Origin: Pseudomonas laurylsulfativorans
Lineage (GTDB): Bacteria; Pseudomonadota; Gammaproteobacteria; Pseudomonadales; Pseudomonadaceae
Direction of reading: 5' to 3'
Length of the DNA: 64,000 nt
NCBI RefSeq assembly: GCF_002906155.1
Contig: NZ_MUJK01000001.1
Span: forward strand, 186,001-250,000
In this document: one piece after another, positions 62,906 through 64,000 of the stretch
Position numbering within the stretch: the stretch's first letter is position 1
Layout: every line of letters begins with the position of its first letter
The notes under the pieces: generated by a model
The model's input: the letters and a program-made list of their open reading frames with translations, nothing else
Told to the model about the DNA's origin: nothing
Database searches by the model: none
Position numbers and translations under genes: made by a program

Positions 62906-63571
62906 CTATTTTAAAGTCCGCACACGGAGCAGTGGTTTCGTTCCGATATTGTTTTGGATGAAAATCTCGATGGTTCCTATTTCGTCATCTACGCCCTTGA
63001 TCTCGTCGTTATAGACGTCAGCAGTGATGTTGTTTTGTTGGAAGAGTTTCAATATTTCTTTTTTTTGATGTTGTAGGGATGCCAAATGACTAACCGCCAT
63101 TTTTAAGGCTTGCAATGTGGTTTTTCGATATTCCACTTGGATGGAATCATTGAGCTGTAAAAGTTCTTCGGTATACTCACCAAATTTAGTGCGTGTTGCC
63201 ATCATGCCGTTAGCAGCTTCGAACCTTAGATGCTGGCTCATAATGTAATCGCACGGATTTACGATGTAAGGCCCCTTAGCTTCATTCTTTGGCCAGTCAT
63301 TATTTTTGCGAGAATTGCAACTGCCGCAACAGTAGTATAGATTCTGATAGTCGCATTCTAAGCTGGCAAATTTTGGTATGCCCTTAGGGCGATAATGGTC
63401 AACTCCAAAGTTCAAGTTTGGTGCGCTGCTGTCAGGCTGTCGGCAATAAACACAAGTCCTTGAGAATTCGTGTTGTAGATAACGCTTATAAGTTTGATAG
63501 CGTTTAAATAGTTTTGGGGTCAAAGACCTTGTGTGCTTCGACTTCGGATACTGGAAAACAGTGAGATTCAA
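62906..63571 (-). CDS. HNH endonuclease, partner of the upstream gene
   Basis: A 221-residue protein with an HNH/zinc finger nuclease in residues 38-100: CVYCRQPDSSAPN, FGVDHYRPKGIPKFASLECD (catalytic His) and YYCCGSCNSRKNNDWP (Cys pair and Asn). The C-terminal 110 residues are helical. Codon use is AT-rich. It overlaps the upstream partial gene by 4 bases, so the two are coupled. HNH proteins translated behind a larger partner are known in anti-phage systems such as Septu (PtuB); whether this is one cannot be told without the upstream gene. Confidence 0.8.
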   Translation of the reverse strand: MNLTVFQYPKSKHTRSLTPKLFKRYQTYKRYLQHEFSRTCVYCRQPDSSAPNLNFGVDHYRPKGIPKFASLECDYQNLYYCCGSCNSRKNNDWPKNEAKGPYIVNPCDYIMSQHLRFEAANGMMATRTKFGEYTEELLQLNDSIQVEYRKTTLQALKMAVSHLASLQHQKKEILKLFQQNNITADVYNDEIKGVDDEIGTIEIFIQNNIGTKPLLRVRTLK

Positions 63572-64000
63572 GTCGGCAGCCCCAGCCTTTTTGCGCGATC
63601 AAGTATAGATTGCTCGACAGATTTTATAGAGTCAATAGATGCCTCTAGGTGGCTTATCTGCTCAACGGATACTCTCGGTGCACGCTCGATTAATCTGGAG
63701 TTGAGGATTTCAAGGCGTGCAATCATTTCTGCAGAAATTGAGTCATTTGCATATTTAATGGCAAGAAGCTTTATACGGTCTTCAGCGATCTTGCTTATCT
63801 CCAAATCTCTTCCTTGAACTTGTCGTTCATTAACAAGAGGGCGGAGTAATCGAACATCTGCGCTCTTCGGAAGGAGAGATGTAGCGTCATTCTGCGGAGA
63901 GGTTTTTGGAACCTTTTCCGTACCATCGATATCCGCAGCGGCAAAGTTTAAACCGGCATACCTAGTTGTTAAAAACTGTGTAGCGCCCAGGTCGAAGTTT
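63568..64000 (-). CDS. Partial gene upstream of the HNH endonuclease (5' end outside)
   Basis: The reading frame stays open from the right window edge (FDLGATQFLTTRYAGLNFAA...) to its stop at 63568, giving the last 143 or so residues; an internal Met at 63804 is not likely the start, because LLRPLVNERQVQGRDL just before it reads as coding. The C-terminal part is helical (IAEDRIKLLAIKYANDSISA, EMIARLEILNSRLIER). No ATPase or other motif falls in the visible part. It shares an operon with the HNH nuclease. Confidence 0.7.
   Translation of the reverse strand, partial: NFDLGATQFLTTRYAGLNFAAADIDGTEKVPKTSPQNDATSLLPKSADVRLLRPLVNERQVQGRDLEISKIAEDRIKLLAIKYANDSISAEMIARLEILNSRLIERAPRVSVEQISHLEASIDSIKSVEQSILDRAKRLGLPT

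Overview
The window reads as the chromosome of a Pseudomonas, most likely of the P. fluorescens group. It is GC-rich, opens with nirB-nirD and carries the prophage gene set typical of that genus (PrtN-type activator, S24 repressor, CII/TraR/VapE-like replication block). The species call is inference from gene content and protein resemblance; no search was run.

Region 1 (1-21.7 kb, core or strain-specific chromosome). The nirB 3' end and nirD (assimilatory nitrite reduction) are followed by a CBS-domain protein. A leftward 2338-residue type I-secreted adhesin-like protein comes next, built of nine Calx-beta modules and fourteen 81-residue RTX units, with a truncated one-module relative just upstream. 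Then comes a small catabolic cluster: a LuxR-type regulator, a C-N hydrolase, a PotF-like polyamine-binding protein, a YtcJ-like amidohydrolase, an AlgE-like outer-membrane channel and an APC permease. Together they look like uptake and hydrolysis of an amide or polyamine-like compound. A second RTX protein (17.6-21.4 kb), with seven DGGW repeats, closes the region.

Region 2 (21.7-27.4 kb, island edge and cargo). The 3' half of a tRNA-Ser(UGA) gene with its terminator marks an attachment site. Behind it lie the last codons of an integrase, a complete IS1182-type element (1679 bp, perfect 19-bp ends) and an AT-rich cargo. The cargo holds an endonuclease/exonuclease/phosphatase-family protein with a small unrecognised partner, a conserved hypothetical protein and an HNH endonuclease that looks like a modification-dependent restriction enzyme.

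Region 3 (27.4-61.3 kb, apparently intact siphovirus-like prophage). A leftward operon holds integrase, DUF4224 protein, PrtN-like activator and KilAC-like protein. The immunity region holds a LexA-like S24 repressor and a Cro-like protein, and an AbiTii-type gene is lodged inside it. Replication genes (CII-like, zinc finger, VapE-type primase/helicase) follow, then a 0.5-kb non-coding control region, holin, a cos-like segment, lambda-type terminase and portal, S49 protease, Mu gpT-type capsid, tail genes with a probable -1 frameshift, tape measure, tail tip, fibre with a triplicated domain, lysis genes, and an SOS-boxed coiled-coil gene divergent from an SOS-boxed adenine methylase. Two pairs of a TTAACC-N5-GGTTAA operator tie the repressor to both early promoters.

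Region 4 (61.3-64 kb). Small accessory genes are followed by an HNH endonuclease overlapping a partial upstream gene that runs off the window. The restored full tRNA-Ser should lie beyond 64 kb. Cargo genes at both prophage ends and in the immunity region make this a plausible anti-phage defence hotspot.
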